Source of the DNA: Mesaphorura yosii
Lineage: Eukaryota; Arthropoda; Collembola; Poduromorpha; Tullbergiidae
Assembly: GCA_009869945.1 (NCBI GenBank)
Contig: WIXG01000347.1
Location: forward strand, 1 to 64,000
DNA length: 64,000 bases
Direction of reading: 5' to 3'
Under the pieces are notes generated by a model. It was given only the letters and a program-made list of their open reading frames with translations. It was not told where the DNA came from and made no database searches. Positions within the stretch are counted from its first letter, which is position 1. The number at the start of each line of letters is the position of its first letter. Both the position numbers and the translations under genes were made by a program. Shown here in pieces: positions 11,848 to 23,500 of the stretch.

Positions 11848-14800
11848 GCACCCGTGCTCAATTGGGCTCCTTTTTTGTGCATGAGAGACTTTAACCAAGA
11901 AAACGAAGGGAGATCCCATGAAATAACTTTACAGGAACAGAACCTGAACAGTGGATGAACATTCTAAGGTAAATGGATGAATATGCGGAGCGATTCCGTA
12001 TTTATTCTAATCGCAGGGTACCGAAAGAAGTACGAAGAGAAGTATTAAAAATATATTATTAAAGATATTAGATTTCGGATTAATGAGAAATCTACATACT
12101 GGAGGACTCAAGCAGAAGCTTGAGTGTGTAAAAATAGATCAGCAGCCAACACAGCTAACACAGCAGCAGCAGTTCGAATATACAAATATAATTTGTTCGA
12201 TTGTTATTTTAATTGAGGGGTACAAATTAGGATTGCGTTCTTCTTTATTGCTTGTACGATGCAGGAAACTATTTACGACCAATTTGTATCGCAGTACATT
12301 GATATTATTCCAATGTCCAGCTCGGGTCAGGAAGACGAAGCTGAATTAACTGGTCTCAAAAATTGTAATAAAATGAGATTGAACATGCAAGGCTTTATTA
12401 CAGGCAATTATTTTAAACTTTGAGCTTTCGATCGGTAGCTTCTTTTTTCTTAGGTTTGAGACGTACAAGCTTTAAACAAATACGGCAGACTGCGGCGGAC
12501 ATGGAACGAAGCACGCAATGCAACTTCAGCGTAAGGAGGTCGCATGTGAGGTGATCCCACCTGTGCCATCATCGCCGTGCGCTCGGTGATTCTTTCATTC
12601 AGAAACTCGACTTTAATTATTCATGAGATATGAGCAAGGCGAATGAAGGTAAGGGCTAAAGGAAGCGAGGACCGTGAAAAATGAGTGCAAGATGACATGA
12701 TGGGACATGGGCCAAGATGAAGAAGAATTGCACAGAAAGGAAGGGTGAAGGAAGGAATTTCAGTCGACAACTGCGACTGCGATGGAGATCCACGACGACG
12801 ACGCGGTCGGGTCGCGAGGCAAGCAAAAGCAAGAAGATAATAACTCATAAGAGATGACACAATCTCTCCGCACAAGCATTTTATCTGAATGAAAAACGGT
12901 CGTAGTGAATTAATGGAGAATGAGAGGACACATTTTTCTGTGTTAAATACGCAGACATTCGTATTATTTATGTACCAAATTTTATTCACTCATGCTGCGT
13001 GATACTTTTCAGGTCTTCAGAGCGGGTGAGCATGGAGTTATCGCGGCTCGGAGATCTTTGCAACTTGCAAATAAATAATGACTTGGCGTTGCACATTATT
13101 AGCTTATTTATGCAAGAAAAATATGACCCAAGAAGACGTGGAAGGTGGTCTTTCTCATCAGAGCAAGAATACGAGGCTCCCAAGACGAGCCCTTTCAGAA
13201 ATGTTCAAGAAGGTTACAAATTAAAGTTGAGTATGTTTGGTTGTCAAGCACTCTGGAAAGCAAAGCCGGATTTAAGCGTCATTAAGAGCTAATCGCGCCT
13301 CAAAATGGCCCAAGTAACAAATTGTAATTATGAAGGCGAGGATTCCTGAAAAGTTCACTGCGAAAACCTGAGAAACATAAAAGCTAAACGCGCAATTCAT
13401 TTCAACATTCAACTATGCGACGATTCAAAAAACCTGTGTTGATTAATGCGCGTTTGGAAAGGCTTCAGAACACACATTGTAATCTGATAATGAATTGGCT
13501 CTAGGCTGACTCCTTTCTACAATCTCGAAACACATGCGATTACTTCGTATAATTCACAACTCAACATTTTGGTATTCCGACATCCAAGCTCATTGGCCAA
13601 ACCAAAATTTTCAGTCATAACAATCATAATAACAATATTTCATTGTTTAACCATTTTCCAAAGATTTTTATCACCGTCATCATCACCGCTGCGTAGCATC
13701 GCGTATCAGATGATGTATGCAAAACTTGCAGTTGCTGTAACTTTAGTACGGGCAAATGATTAATAAAATTAAACTTCAACGAGATCCGGCTAAGCCAACA
13801 GTCAAGTCCACAAAATTCGAGCTGTTGTGCGGTTCAGCGATCAGAGAAATTTCTGCCTCGTGTAGTGCGGCGGTCCAATGGGACGTCGTGCTTGTGCGAA
13901 TGCGAATCAAAAGAAACCACGATGAGGATGATAACGGAGAGATAAATTCGTTTCACTCATTCATATTTCAACTCCCTCATTAAAAAGAGATTTTTTCTTA
14001 AAAACCAAGTTAAACTTTCCAATTTATACTACGTTTCGTCTGGACTTTGGGACTGTGTGTGCTGCGGCCGCTGCTGCTGCTACGCAACTGTTGCCGACCA
14101 GCCGGCTGTTCATTTTCCGGTTCATCTTGATGAGAATGAGAAAAGAAAGAAAAATGTATAGTGGCTTTTATGCATCATTTAATGACCAGTGCCCATCTTT
14201 CATCACATCTAAGCCGCTGCTCCTGCCTGCCGCTGCTCTGGCGAACAAAGAAAAGTATTAATTGCGATGACCGGAAATTGTTTAAGACTTACCATCACCA
14301 AAAACATAATATGTTGACGTGTACAAGGCAAGACGGAGCATCGAACAGTCGAGCAGCCTGTGGTTCTTTATGAACCATTTAACCACGTTTTATTGTGTTA
14401 CAATTATTGCGTCGGTTACACCAGCAGCCAGAAACGGCCTCAGTTCATCAATTTACGTAGTACGCTTTTACGCTTTCGTGTTCCTGCAGTGAAGTCACTC
14501 AAGCGACTTACGACTGCGACCGACCGTGCTGACAAGTTCGAGTGTCTCTGTAATAAAAACCGCAATAAACACATTTTTATATTTCATTACAATCCAGAAC
14601 TAGCACGGAATATTAAAGAGCTGCCTGCGCTGCCGAAAGTCCCATCCCTGGTCATTCAAAATTCTTGTTAGCATTCAACTCCTTGCGCCCGTCCGCGTCG
14701 TCCGTCGTTCTGCGTTAGCCAGAAGCGTAATAATTTAATAACGCGACGGTGATAAACCAGTAAGCAGTGAATTGTAGTGTGAGAATCAGAAGACATGTCA

Positions 14801-16012
14801 AGTTTCGTGCATGCGATGCACAAGCGTACAGGAAAAAAATGTATCAAATATCAACCAGGTTTTAATTCAGGGTTTTGCATAAGCGTCATGCGTCAGTCCG
14901 CCTGTCTTTTATTTCAATGTCAGTGCCAATTCCAACTCACCGCTGCAACCTTCACTTTTCACTCAGTCGAGACTCAAGAGACCCATTTGACAATGTTTTT
15001 GATGGAAGTAAGCGAGACACATCAAAGAACAGTCTGACTCGCTGGTTGGCAGTGGAATTTTACGGCCTTCACTGTTATGAGTAAATTATGACGATGTCAT
15101 CATATTTTGATTGCTCCTTTCTTGCTGAACGGACAAAGATGACAAGAGTATTTTATAAACAGGTACATCGACAAGAATTCGCCATGGAATGCTGTTTTCG
15201 AACGAGCTTAGGCTGCGACGGTTTATTTCTTTTGTCGTATTTCTTAACTTTCGAATGAACAAGTCAGTAATCCGTTTAATTCATACAATGCAATATCAAA
15301 TGGTAAGAATAGAAGCCCAAAACAATTAACAAATGCGTAAGAGTAAGGAAATACTTCCAGATATTCCAGAAGTGCTTGGCTTCAGCTTCTGTTGAAGCCT
15401 TTGGCTGAGAATCAAGAATCGAAGGACCGGCAGCACGAGCAAACAACAAACTGAAAATGAATAGTCACCCTTAAATTAACATTAGGCTCACGTCCACGAA
15501 GAAATTCTTTGATGCGTGCGTTTGAGTTCGTTCCTTCTGTTGTTCTTGTATTTAGATTTCGATGATCAGATGGAAAGGACGTGAGGCCGCGTTCGCTTGT
15601 ACTCACTTGCACCTGGACTATGTATGTTGTACGTGTGCATGTATTACAAGTGAAGCCAATTCGAATTGGACAAGCACCGTACTATAAATCTATTTTAAAG
15701 CAACAAATATGTGATTCCTTCAGTTGCTTGATGACCCTCTTGTCCAAGTTTGAGAGTAATTTTATTTAATGTGGGACAAAAGTCAAGATCCAGAGAACAA
15801 GAGCAAGGTCGAATATTTCGGTCAACGTTCTGGTTAATTGACATCACATGAAGTATATCGAGACATGATTGAAATTGACATGGACAATGACATGTGAATT
15901 TTGCTTTAAGTAGTTAGAAACGACAATTCATGATTTTCTCATCCACAAGATTAGCATTAGATTTTACGCGAATGAAATGATAAATATTTGCAGAGTAGCC
16001 AATACTCAATAC
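11848..16012. other. Intergenic stretch without supported genes
   Basis: About 4.2 kb between the small minus-strand gene and the receptor pair. Several frames of 70-120 codons exist (for example minus 12621-12989, plus 12999-13292, plus 14360-14671), but none has a recognisable domain, promoter or splice partners. They overlap frames on the opposite strand, as chance ORFs do. Confidence 0.5.
15761..15766 (-). terminator. Possible polyadenylation signal for the first IR gene
   Basis: TTTATT on the plus strand reads AATAAA on the minus strand, about 247 nt beyond the stop of the IR gene at 16013. It is the nearest canonical hexamer I found downstream; the assignment rests on position only. 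Confidence 0.3.
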
Positions 16013-18019
16013 TTAACATTTCATCATAACTTTGACCTTGAAAGTTGGCTTCTTGCATGCAGAAGCGACGACCTCACCCAAGAGAACAAGCAAAGCCGTC
16101 AAACTGCCGATGAACCACACAATGAAGCAACTGTACAAAGAATCCACTGGTAACGGCTTGGCATCAGTTGAAAGTTCCGCCAAGACTGCGTCAATCTTTC
16201 GCTTTATCTGCGACTTTGGCTGAGATTTCAGCCATCCCGCGCCCTGCGTCTTGGAATGGATCCAGTCATCAGAAATCCATTTTTCATACAAGCCAGAAGC
16301 AAATGATTGTATAAAATACATGTCAAAGGATTCAGTAAGCGGCGATCGTTTGCGAAACAGAAATGAGACCAAGATGTGCTGTGCTGGTTCCCTCGACTTC
16401 CGAAGGAGCTCATTTCTCGGAGTGTGTGGGTTCAGCGTGATGTTCGTATTCGCGCCAAAGTCGCCGTGATACTCCCAATCCAAGCAAGCTGACTTGTCAG
16501 TGAGCACCATCGCAATCAGGCAGCTCTCCGACGTGTTGTACAAAATTGCTCTCTTACTGATTGTCTTCAGAGTGGGATCAGGAGAATCCTGCGCGTACTT
16601 GTGAGCCACTCCGCCATAATATCTGAAGAATATTTTGTAGTCGCCCTTCAGCAGGTCCTTGTGCGTCTCAGGAGTTGGATCGCCCTCACCGAACGTTAAA
16701 AACTGAAACAACTTCGAGCGGTAGCCGTTTGCAAGGATGAAGCAGAAGAAGGCCCACATCAGGATGATCAGCCGAATGCGGGTGCTGCCACGTTTGCTCC
16801 GTGCCGTCGAGGCTTGTTCCAGCAGAATCGTAATCAGAGACGTTACAACCTCCACAAACACGTGTTGGTCGAATCGGTGCTGTTGCTTTTTCTGAGATTT
16901 AAAATACATTGATGCGCCGAAGTAGTATACTGGAATCATCAACAAGAAGGTGACACCTGTGCAGAGCCAAACTACTTCATCCAACGGCCAAAGAAATGCT
17001 TCCCAGTTGGTCCTGATCGGTGGTGCTCGAACGTAGAAGATTCTCCGAATCCATGCGAAGGGAATTCCTGTGTCGATGACGAGGTGTCGGTCGCCGGTGA
17101 TTCCTGCACTTGCTCCCATGTCCGCGTTGCGTTCAAAGACATCGCCAACCAGTCCGTACCACTTTCCATTCCGTTTGAAGCCTGAGGCACCACCACTACT
17201 TGCTCCTGCGATTGAAAATGTAAAATTCGCGTGCTCCCCAACTGCCTCTACCAGTGAGTAGTACACGCCGCGACCTTCCTCCAGGCTGCCATTTGGGAAA
17301 TTCTTCCACCTCAGCATCGGTGGACCAACCACGGCGGAGATGTGAAAATGCTTGCCGTTCAAAAGGCTTGGACACTTTCTGCCGAAGAGATTCAATGACT
17401 TCCCGACAGTTCCACAGCATCCGTCCAATATTTCCAGCAGCTTTGGAATAGGAGTTGCTGACACACCGTATTTGTAGCGCAATTCATCCACAAACGCGCT
17501 GCTCATGAATTTGGCGATGATTGCGTTTGTTGAGACGTACACGAAGTAGTCCTTGTGAGGACGACTTAGCCGAATCAGCACGAGCTCAATTGTCAGTGCC
17601 TCTATTGCTTGAATGACAGAGTTGATGTTGCTATTTTGCCTGACGCTCGCCTCGACGAACACGAGTTGACAATTTGGAACGAATTTTGAGGGACCGAAAT
17701 GTGTGACTTTCTGGAAATCCTCGTCTGATCTTAACTCTTGTTTGAAAAATTCCCTCCGTTCACTGCAGTTGCCCATGCGTGAATGCAACACTAATGGAAC
17801 TTCATTCAGCTGGTCGAAGTGAATGCCTTCAAGTTGCAAGGGATGTTGGTGCGCCAAGATCCAAGTTTTGCAGACGTTGTTGTTACCGCTGGAGCTTTGT
17901 GCTTGGACTATGCTGATAGCTGTGGATAGCCCTGGCACAGAAATTGGCAGAGTGGAAACTTCAGCTGAAGTTTTTCCAATCGGGATCAAAATTACAATCA
18001 GTCCAAGAATCCGAAACAT
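16013..18019 (-). CDS. Divergent ionotropic receptor, intronless
   Basis: The gene encodes a 668-aa ligand-gated cation channel subunit of the ionotropic receptor (IR) branch of the iGluR superfamily, expected in chemosensory neuron membranes. From the chosen ATG (MFRILGLIVILIPIGKTSA, a good signal peptide) there is a divergent N-terminal domain, an S1 half-domain (about 222-343), M1 (about 349-368), a pore helix (about 389-403), M3 with ANGYRSKLFQFLTF in place of the iGluR SYTANLAAFLT signature (about 415-440), an S2 half-domain, and M4 (about 629-653). In S1, GITGDRHLVID aligns with the ligand-binding T-x-x-R block, so Arg311 is kept. The same frame stays open for 52 more codons to an ATG at 18175, but that start would bury the signal peptide. 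It is head-to-tail with a paralogue 354 nt upstream. The ligand is unknown. Confidence 0.93.
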   Translation of the reverse strand: MFRILGLIVILIPIGKTSAEVSTLPISVPGLSTAISIVQAQSSSGNNNVCKTWILAHQHPLQLEGIHFDQLNEVPLVLHSRMGNCSERREFFKQELRSDEDFQKVTHFGPSKFVPNCQLVFVEASVRQNSNINSVIQAIEALTIELVLIRLSRPHKDYFVYVSTNAIIAKFMSSAFVDELRYKYGVSATPIPKLLEILDGCCGTVGKSLNLFGRKCPSLLNGKHFHISAVVGPPMLRWKNFPNGSLEEGRGVYYSLVEAVGEHANFTFSIAGASSGGASGFKRNGKWYGLVGDVFERNADMGASAGITGDRHLVIDTGIPFAWIRRIFYVRAPPIRTNWEAFLWPLDEVVWLCTGVTFLLMIPVYYFGASMYFKSQKKQQHRFDQHVFVEVVTSLITILLEQASTARSKRGSTRIRLIILMWAFFCFILANGYRSKLFQFLTFGEGDPTPETHKDLLKGDYKIFFRYYGGVAHKYAQDSPDPTLKTISKRAILYNTSESCLIAMVLTDKSACLDWEYHGDFGANTNITLNPHTPRNELLRKSREPAQHILVSFLFRKRSPLTESFDMYFIQSFASGLYEKWISDDWIHSKTQGAGWLKSQPKSQIKRKIDAVLAELSTDAKPLPVDSLYSCFIVWFIGSLTALLVLLGEVVASACKKPTFKVKVMMKC

Positions 18020-18205
18020 TTTGTAACGATCCAGCACTACTGGATTCAATGACCTGAGCGAAACTACTGGATTCAATTCGTCTTTCACTGAGTTTTCTAA
18101 AGACTTTGAGCAGTCATTCATGTAAAGCAGGACGTTTTTTGACTGGAAAATAATGCCAGTTAATGCTGAAAGCATTGTTTGTCTTCTGTCATCTTTGCTT
18201 CATCG

Positions 18206-18217
18206 TGTGACATAAAT
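18206..18217 (-). promoter_or_regulatory. 12-mer shared upstream of both IR genes (copy 1)
   Basis: The 12-mer ATTTATGTCACA (minus strand) lies 187 nt upstream of the chosen ATG of the first IR gene. An identical copy lies 206 nt upstream of the second IR gene in the same orientation. It may be a common regulatory site or a remnant of the duplicated promoter; nothing else shows function. Confidence 0.35.
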
Positions 18218-18373
18218 TGCCAGTAGAAATGGGCGAATGAATAGAATTCGAAGAAAGGAATAGGACATGAAAATTGAGATTGATTAAACATGTGAAAACA
18301 ATTCATCAGTGACTGACTTATTCGGACGTTGTACGACATTCAAGCATTTCAATTACCAGTTCTCACTGTTTCT

Positions 18374-20591
18374 TTAAACATGGTCAACATTCACATCGCG
18401 GGGAAAGTGCGCTGCTAGGCCTGAAGTTTCAAACGTGACATCCTGCAACGGATGAATCTCGTGAAATTTTGACTTTTGTACCACCTTCTTCATCAATCTC
18501 GGGACCACTTCAAACATGAATGCGATGAGCCCGGCAACGTAGCCCAAAAGTACCGTGACGAAGATAACGTGCAGACTGGTTTTCGTCAACGGTGCTGGTC
18601 CGGAAGAATCCTCCTTTGCCACATGCATCAAGACCGTCCTTAATTGAGACCCCTTTTGTTTCTTGAGCCATCCTGCGCTTGCGACTTTACGCTCCAGCCT
18701 GTCTTTATACGTCCAGTGCATCAGGAGTCCCGAAGCATGACTTCTCAGGACGACCTTGTCAAAAAATTCGATGAGCGGCGAGTATTTTCGAAATGCCCAC
18801 ACGAGAGCCGCCGCCGAGTCCGTGTCAACAGAGCGTACGAGAATCTTTTCATAAGGATTCACGGCGTCGTACGTCCCATTTGTAGCAATCGCAAAATCAC
18901 CCGTGAAGTCATAATCCAGACATGCCACATTCTTGTCCAAGATTGCTGGAATAATACAGTCTTGGGAAGTGTTGACCAGCGTGCTTTTCTGAATAATTCT
19001 CTTGTGCTTTGGATCTGGCGAATTAACTGCCCCCAAGTATGCAATGCCGCCGTAATAACGGAATAGAAGTTTAAAGTTGGATAAGCTGAGTTCCAAATGG
19101 GTTTTCGGAATTTCTTCTCTTTCCAGAAATGTGAGGAATGAGACCAAGTTGCCCCGATAGCCGGTCCCAATGACGTAGGCAAAGATGATCCAAATTATTA
19201 GCAGCAGCCGCATGCAGAACCATTTCCAATTTCTGATCGAGAGTCCTTGCTCCAGAAGCACTTGCAACAAGGTCATTGGGACATTGATGGCGCTTCTTCT
19301 TCCACTTTCACCTCCTTGTAATTGAAGCGTGCTGCGGTCTTGATGTAATCGTTGACTTGTGGCGATTATATAGTGATATGTCGGCAGCGCTGTCAGAATC
19401 GTCACCAAAGTTCCAATCCAAACGTGCGAGTGCAGTGGCCAAAATATTGATCTCCACGTGTTATGGACGGAGGGTTTTCGAATGTAAAAAACCCGCGCAA
19501 GCATCGAGGTCAGGGACGTTGCGTCAACGACGTGGTGGCCTGAGAACGTCAATCTTCGTTTAAAATTGAGGACATGAAATTATGAATTACAACCTTGACT
19601 TACGATGAACAGTGACTCCTGTGGCGAAGGCGACGTCCGCTTCTCGAGAGAAGACTTCGCCAATTGCACCCTTCCAGACACCGTCCTTCTTGAAACCAGA
19701 CGCACCACCAAAACCAGAGTACTGGATGTCGAATGTGAAATTATGCTTGAAACTGGCCTCTTCCAACATGATGAAATAAATCCCAGCACCAGATATCCGT
19801 CGGCCAGTTTCAGGGTCGTTTACATATCGGACCATTCCGGGACTCAATGTGGAAGTGGCTCTAAAGTGTTTGCCATTCACCAAGGAAGGGCAACTGCGAG
19901 AACGCAAATTAGAGGTTGATGCTTCTTCAGGGTTGAGTGCACAGAAGTCCAATAGTTTGTAATCTTGTAACGGTGACTGTGAATCCGATCCGTCTTGCAA
20001 CCAAATTCCGTACTTGAAACGAATATCTTGGAATTGCTGTCTATTTGAAAATTCCACCAGCGCCGGACGTTCACCGACAAAGAAGAAGAAATCGTTGTGC
20101 GGTCTTGCGACACGTCGCAATAATAGTTCGTTTAGGCTCCTAAACACCTGACCAGGTACGTTTGAGACGGGTACCAAAGTACACATCCCGTTGGGAGTGA
20201 ATCGCAACGTTCCAAAAATTAATGGTTTGAGTATGTTTTCTGTTGGAATCTCGCGATCAAAGAAAGTAACGTTTTGTTGCGTTGGACTTGAGTCACTTAT
20301 CCTCAGGACTGAGTAAACTGATGATGCAAATGAGAGGTTATCACTGTTGTCTTGCTTCTGTGTCGCTTCGTCTGCTAGGAAATGGAGCTCAGTGTTGGGA
20401 CTCGGTCCATTGAGCACAAATATCCATGTTTGGCACGCGTCTTTTTTATCTTTCAGGAACAATGGAACTCCTGGTGAGATCGAGATATAATTTGGCGTCC
20501 CATACTGACTTCTTTTGATGACAGTTGACTCCAAAAGCCCTAAAACTAAGCACAACAGCGCAAGCACCCGATTTGTCAAAAGGTGGTTCAT
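18374..20591 (-). CDS. Divergent ionotropic receptor, two exons
   Basis: This 717-aa paralogue of the neighbouring IR gene is spread over exon 1 (19604-20591) and exon 2 (18374-19539). The 64-nt intron has a GTAAGT donor and ...TTCTCAG acceptor and splits the codon of Arg330. Splicing yields GVTVHRHHVVDA, which aligns with GITGDRHLVIDT of the other gene and with the iGluR T-x-x-R ligand block. The start MNHLLTNRVLALLCLVLGLL was chosen because it gives a signal peptide; two further in-frame ATGs lie upstream (20606, 20666). M1 is at about 369-389, the pore helix about 416-428, M3 with GTGYRGNLVSFLTF about 438-461, and M4 near the C-terminus, followed by a cytoplasmic tail longer than in its neighbour. 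Both genes keep paired Cys in S2 (C..P/A....ACLD). Ligand and expression are unknown. Confidence 0.92.
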
Positions 20592-23500
20592 GGTTTCGTG
20601 GTTCATGGAATGTTGGGTTCGACTGACTGACCAGAGGACCAGGTTTCTTGCTTTGCTCCGGGACAATGTGACAAGATTAGCGAGACGGGAAAGTTAATCA
20701 GTATTATTGGATTTAAAAATTCATCAGAATGCATCACTAACATTTCCCACTAGCTACTCGCGGGAAAATGTATCAAAAGTGCCTGGCTTTCATGCCTGTG
20801 ACATAAATATGAGATGCGAAAAGCCGATGTCATGTAGTGGTAGAAATGTATCTCCTTTGCCACCGTCCGTCACGTAGGCCCCGAAGAACCCCATAGTTTG
20901 CTAATTTAATTGCATCATTCAGCTTAGTGTTTGTTGACTTCGTGCAGGCTAGTTGGTCATTTTCGCGAAAAACTATATTTTACCGAGCTTTGTTTTTCAT
21001 ATGCGCGTCATCATCTAATTGAATTGTTCAGTAGCTCAGAAATAGACATTTTCGTGCGGTTGAAATTTATGGAATATTTTTTCGAGAGACCGGCCTTGGA
21101 TTCCTATTTTAGTGAAATTTGGCTAATGCTGGTGAGCGATTGTGTTTGTTACATTTGATACCGCACTGGCTCAAGTCTTGATTCATAATTGCATCATTAT
21201 CTTAATAGAGTTTCAGCGCACATGTTCTAACTCCATGCCATACCATTCATCATAATCGTCGTTGTTAATATCAGGACCAATACATTATTTCTGCCATCCT
21301 TGTCAAGCAAAAGCAAACGCACTCGAACGGAGTCTGAACATATCCTTCGCTGTTTCAGTCTCAATCTCAAAGCAAACATAAACACAAACATCGAAGGAAT
21401 TACTGCGAGTGCGAGATACCAATAGGAGAAATGAGAGTTGGAAATACAATATATCTGATTCAAGTTTCATTTTATATTACGAACGTGTTCCGAATGCATA
21501 AATAAAGAGAATCTGAAAATCTATTCGCTTTACATGCTTTCGGAGGGCATTTACTATTTTCAAGAGGACAACACGGGCCACGAGCACTCCTCGGCTGGTA
21601 TTCTGGCATTTACCTTTGCTTAGGATCGGAATTCTACGGCTGCTGCCGCTGCTGAACGGGCATTTCCATCAGATTAAAGCTTGGGTTCAATATTTGGGTA
21701 AAAATATCCATAAAAATTTTATAGGCTTATTAGTACGTATTTATCGCGAGTACATGGCCACAAAACAAGGCCCACGTTAATGTTATCAATTTCATTAAAC
21801 TCTTGAATAATTATTAATTAAGGAATGAGCAGGCCATTTCCTTTTCCTGTCGCAGCCTCGCTTCGCAAACACGCTAAAGCAAAAGCGGCGCAAGCATGCA
21901 ACGCAGCCATTCTTCCTGCGTTCCTGTCAACAAATCATTAAATTAAACAAAGCCGAGTGGTTAATTGGATGCTTACTGATCTCTGATCTCTCCTTTGCAT
22001 TGAGTTGCGTTTTCTCAACCCACAGATTTTTCGCATGCCTGATGAGCACCCGGACCAAGTTTATGATCTTGTTATGGACTGTTAATGAGTGTGATATGCG
22101 AGTCGAGACGGGCTGGCTTGGGAAACTGGTCCTGGCCTGCATAAAAACCATGTTCACCTGCGCCGAATCCAGAAGATCATGTATCGTCTGCCGTGTTTCG
22201 TGTTTCATTGAAACTCTCTCGCGTAGAGCCCAACTCAGTACGTATTTGTTTCATTATGTAAATATACGAGCGTGAATTGGAAAGGGTAAAAGAGAAGCAG
22301 CACAACAGCGTCTCTTGTCAAGTGTGAGATGAGGAGTTGGTGACTTGCAAGTAATGTTTAGAAGACCAAAGACCAAGATCCGAGTCTTTTGTTTTTTACC
22401 CTTTGCTCATCATGTTTTCCCCGATTCTTCTCATTTTGGATCTTCTTGCTTGCATGGTCGGGCTTTATTAAAAGCAGGACGATGGAATGGGAGCAGGAGA
22501 ATGCGATCTCCCTTCTCTCGGTCGCTTATCACCATTATTAATCTTCATCGGTACTGCTTTTCACACGAGTCCATTTTTTCATTTTGTGCAGGGCAATGTG
22601 TAATGCGTAACGTATTGTGCACACTCATTTCACATGTTGGTGATTCTCCTTTAATTTCAAAGCCGGCCAAATCGGAATCTCCTCGTCTCCCTCCTCCTTC
22701 CTTCCCTGCTTGGCTCTGACTCTGATCTGCATTGCACCTTCATTTCAGAAGATCCGAGCATAAAAGAAGTGATCTCTTTTTCATACGTTAGAAATGAGAC
22801 CCCGTGACAGTTCATTTGTAATGAATTGAAAAACAAAGACAACTTTCAGCGCAGGGTGTGAAAAAATTCACGCAGGGAAGAATTCACCTTAGAGGCCAAA
22901 CCAGGCCAGGGCAGGACAGATTGTATTCAAATCTGTGTGATCTCTGATCTCATTCAGAGCTCTTTGCATTTGCTTTGCAAAAGAATTATCTCCGAAACGT
23001 CACAGTAGCATTACAAGCATCTCTATTCATTAAAACGCGTTTTACTCCCCAAGTCATTAGGACATTTAATGCACCATTACATCGGAGCATTGAAACGCGT
23101 TGCAGAAACGAGGACGTGGCGCGGCGGGGAATGACAGCGAGGGGAAATGTGAGATCAGGCAGAAGATGCAAATAACAACATGAAATTGAAGTAATTTGAC
23201 GGTGACACTGTGCCGCAACTGTGACACATCTTCCCCTTAAAAATTCTCACAACTTTCTCACTGGCGGCTGTGCATAAATTAATTTAATTCGCATTTCTCA
23301 TTTTTTGATACGGTGTTATGAATTGGGTGAATAATCTGGTCCGAATTTCTTGAGAGGTAGGTGTTCCACACTGAATTTTGTGGCTTAATGAACATGATAC
23401 GTGAAATCAAGGACAGATGCATTTTTCTATGCGCTTCTTCGTGCAGTCAAATTATAATGAGAGCCAAAGTGAATTTTATTTGGCCGTTAAGAAAATTTTA

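Noticed and set aside
12621-12989. 122-codon minus-strand frame
   Set aside because: Low coding quality, no domain, and it ends in simple GA/CT-rich sequence. No promoter found.
18644-19066. 140-codon plus-strand frame
   Set aside because: It is antisense to exon 2 of the second IR gene and is a shadow of that coding sequence.
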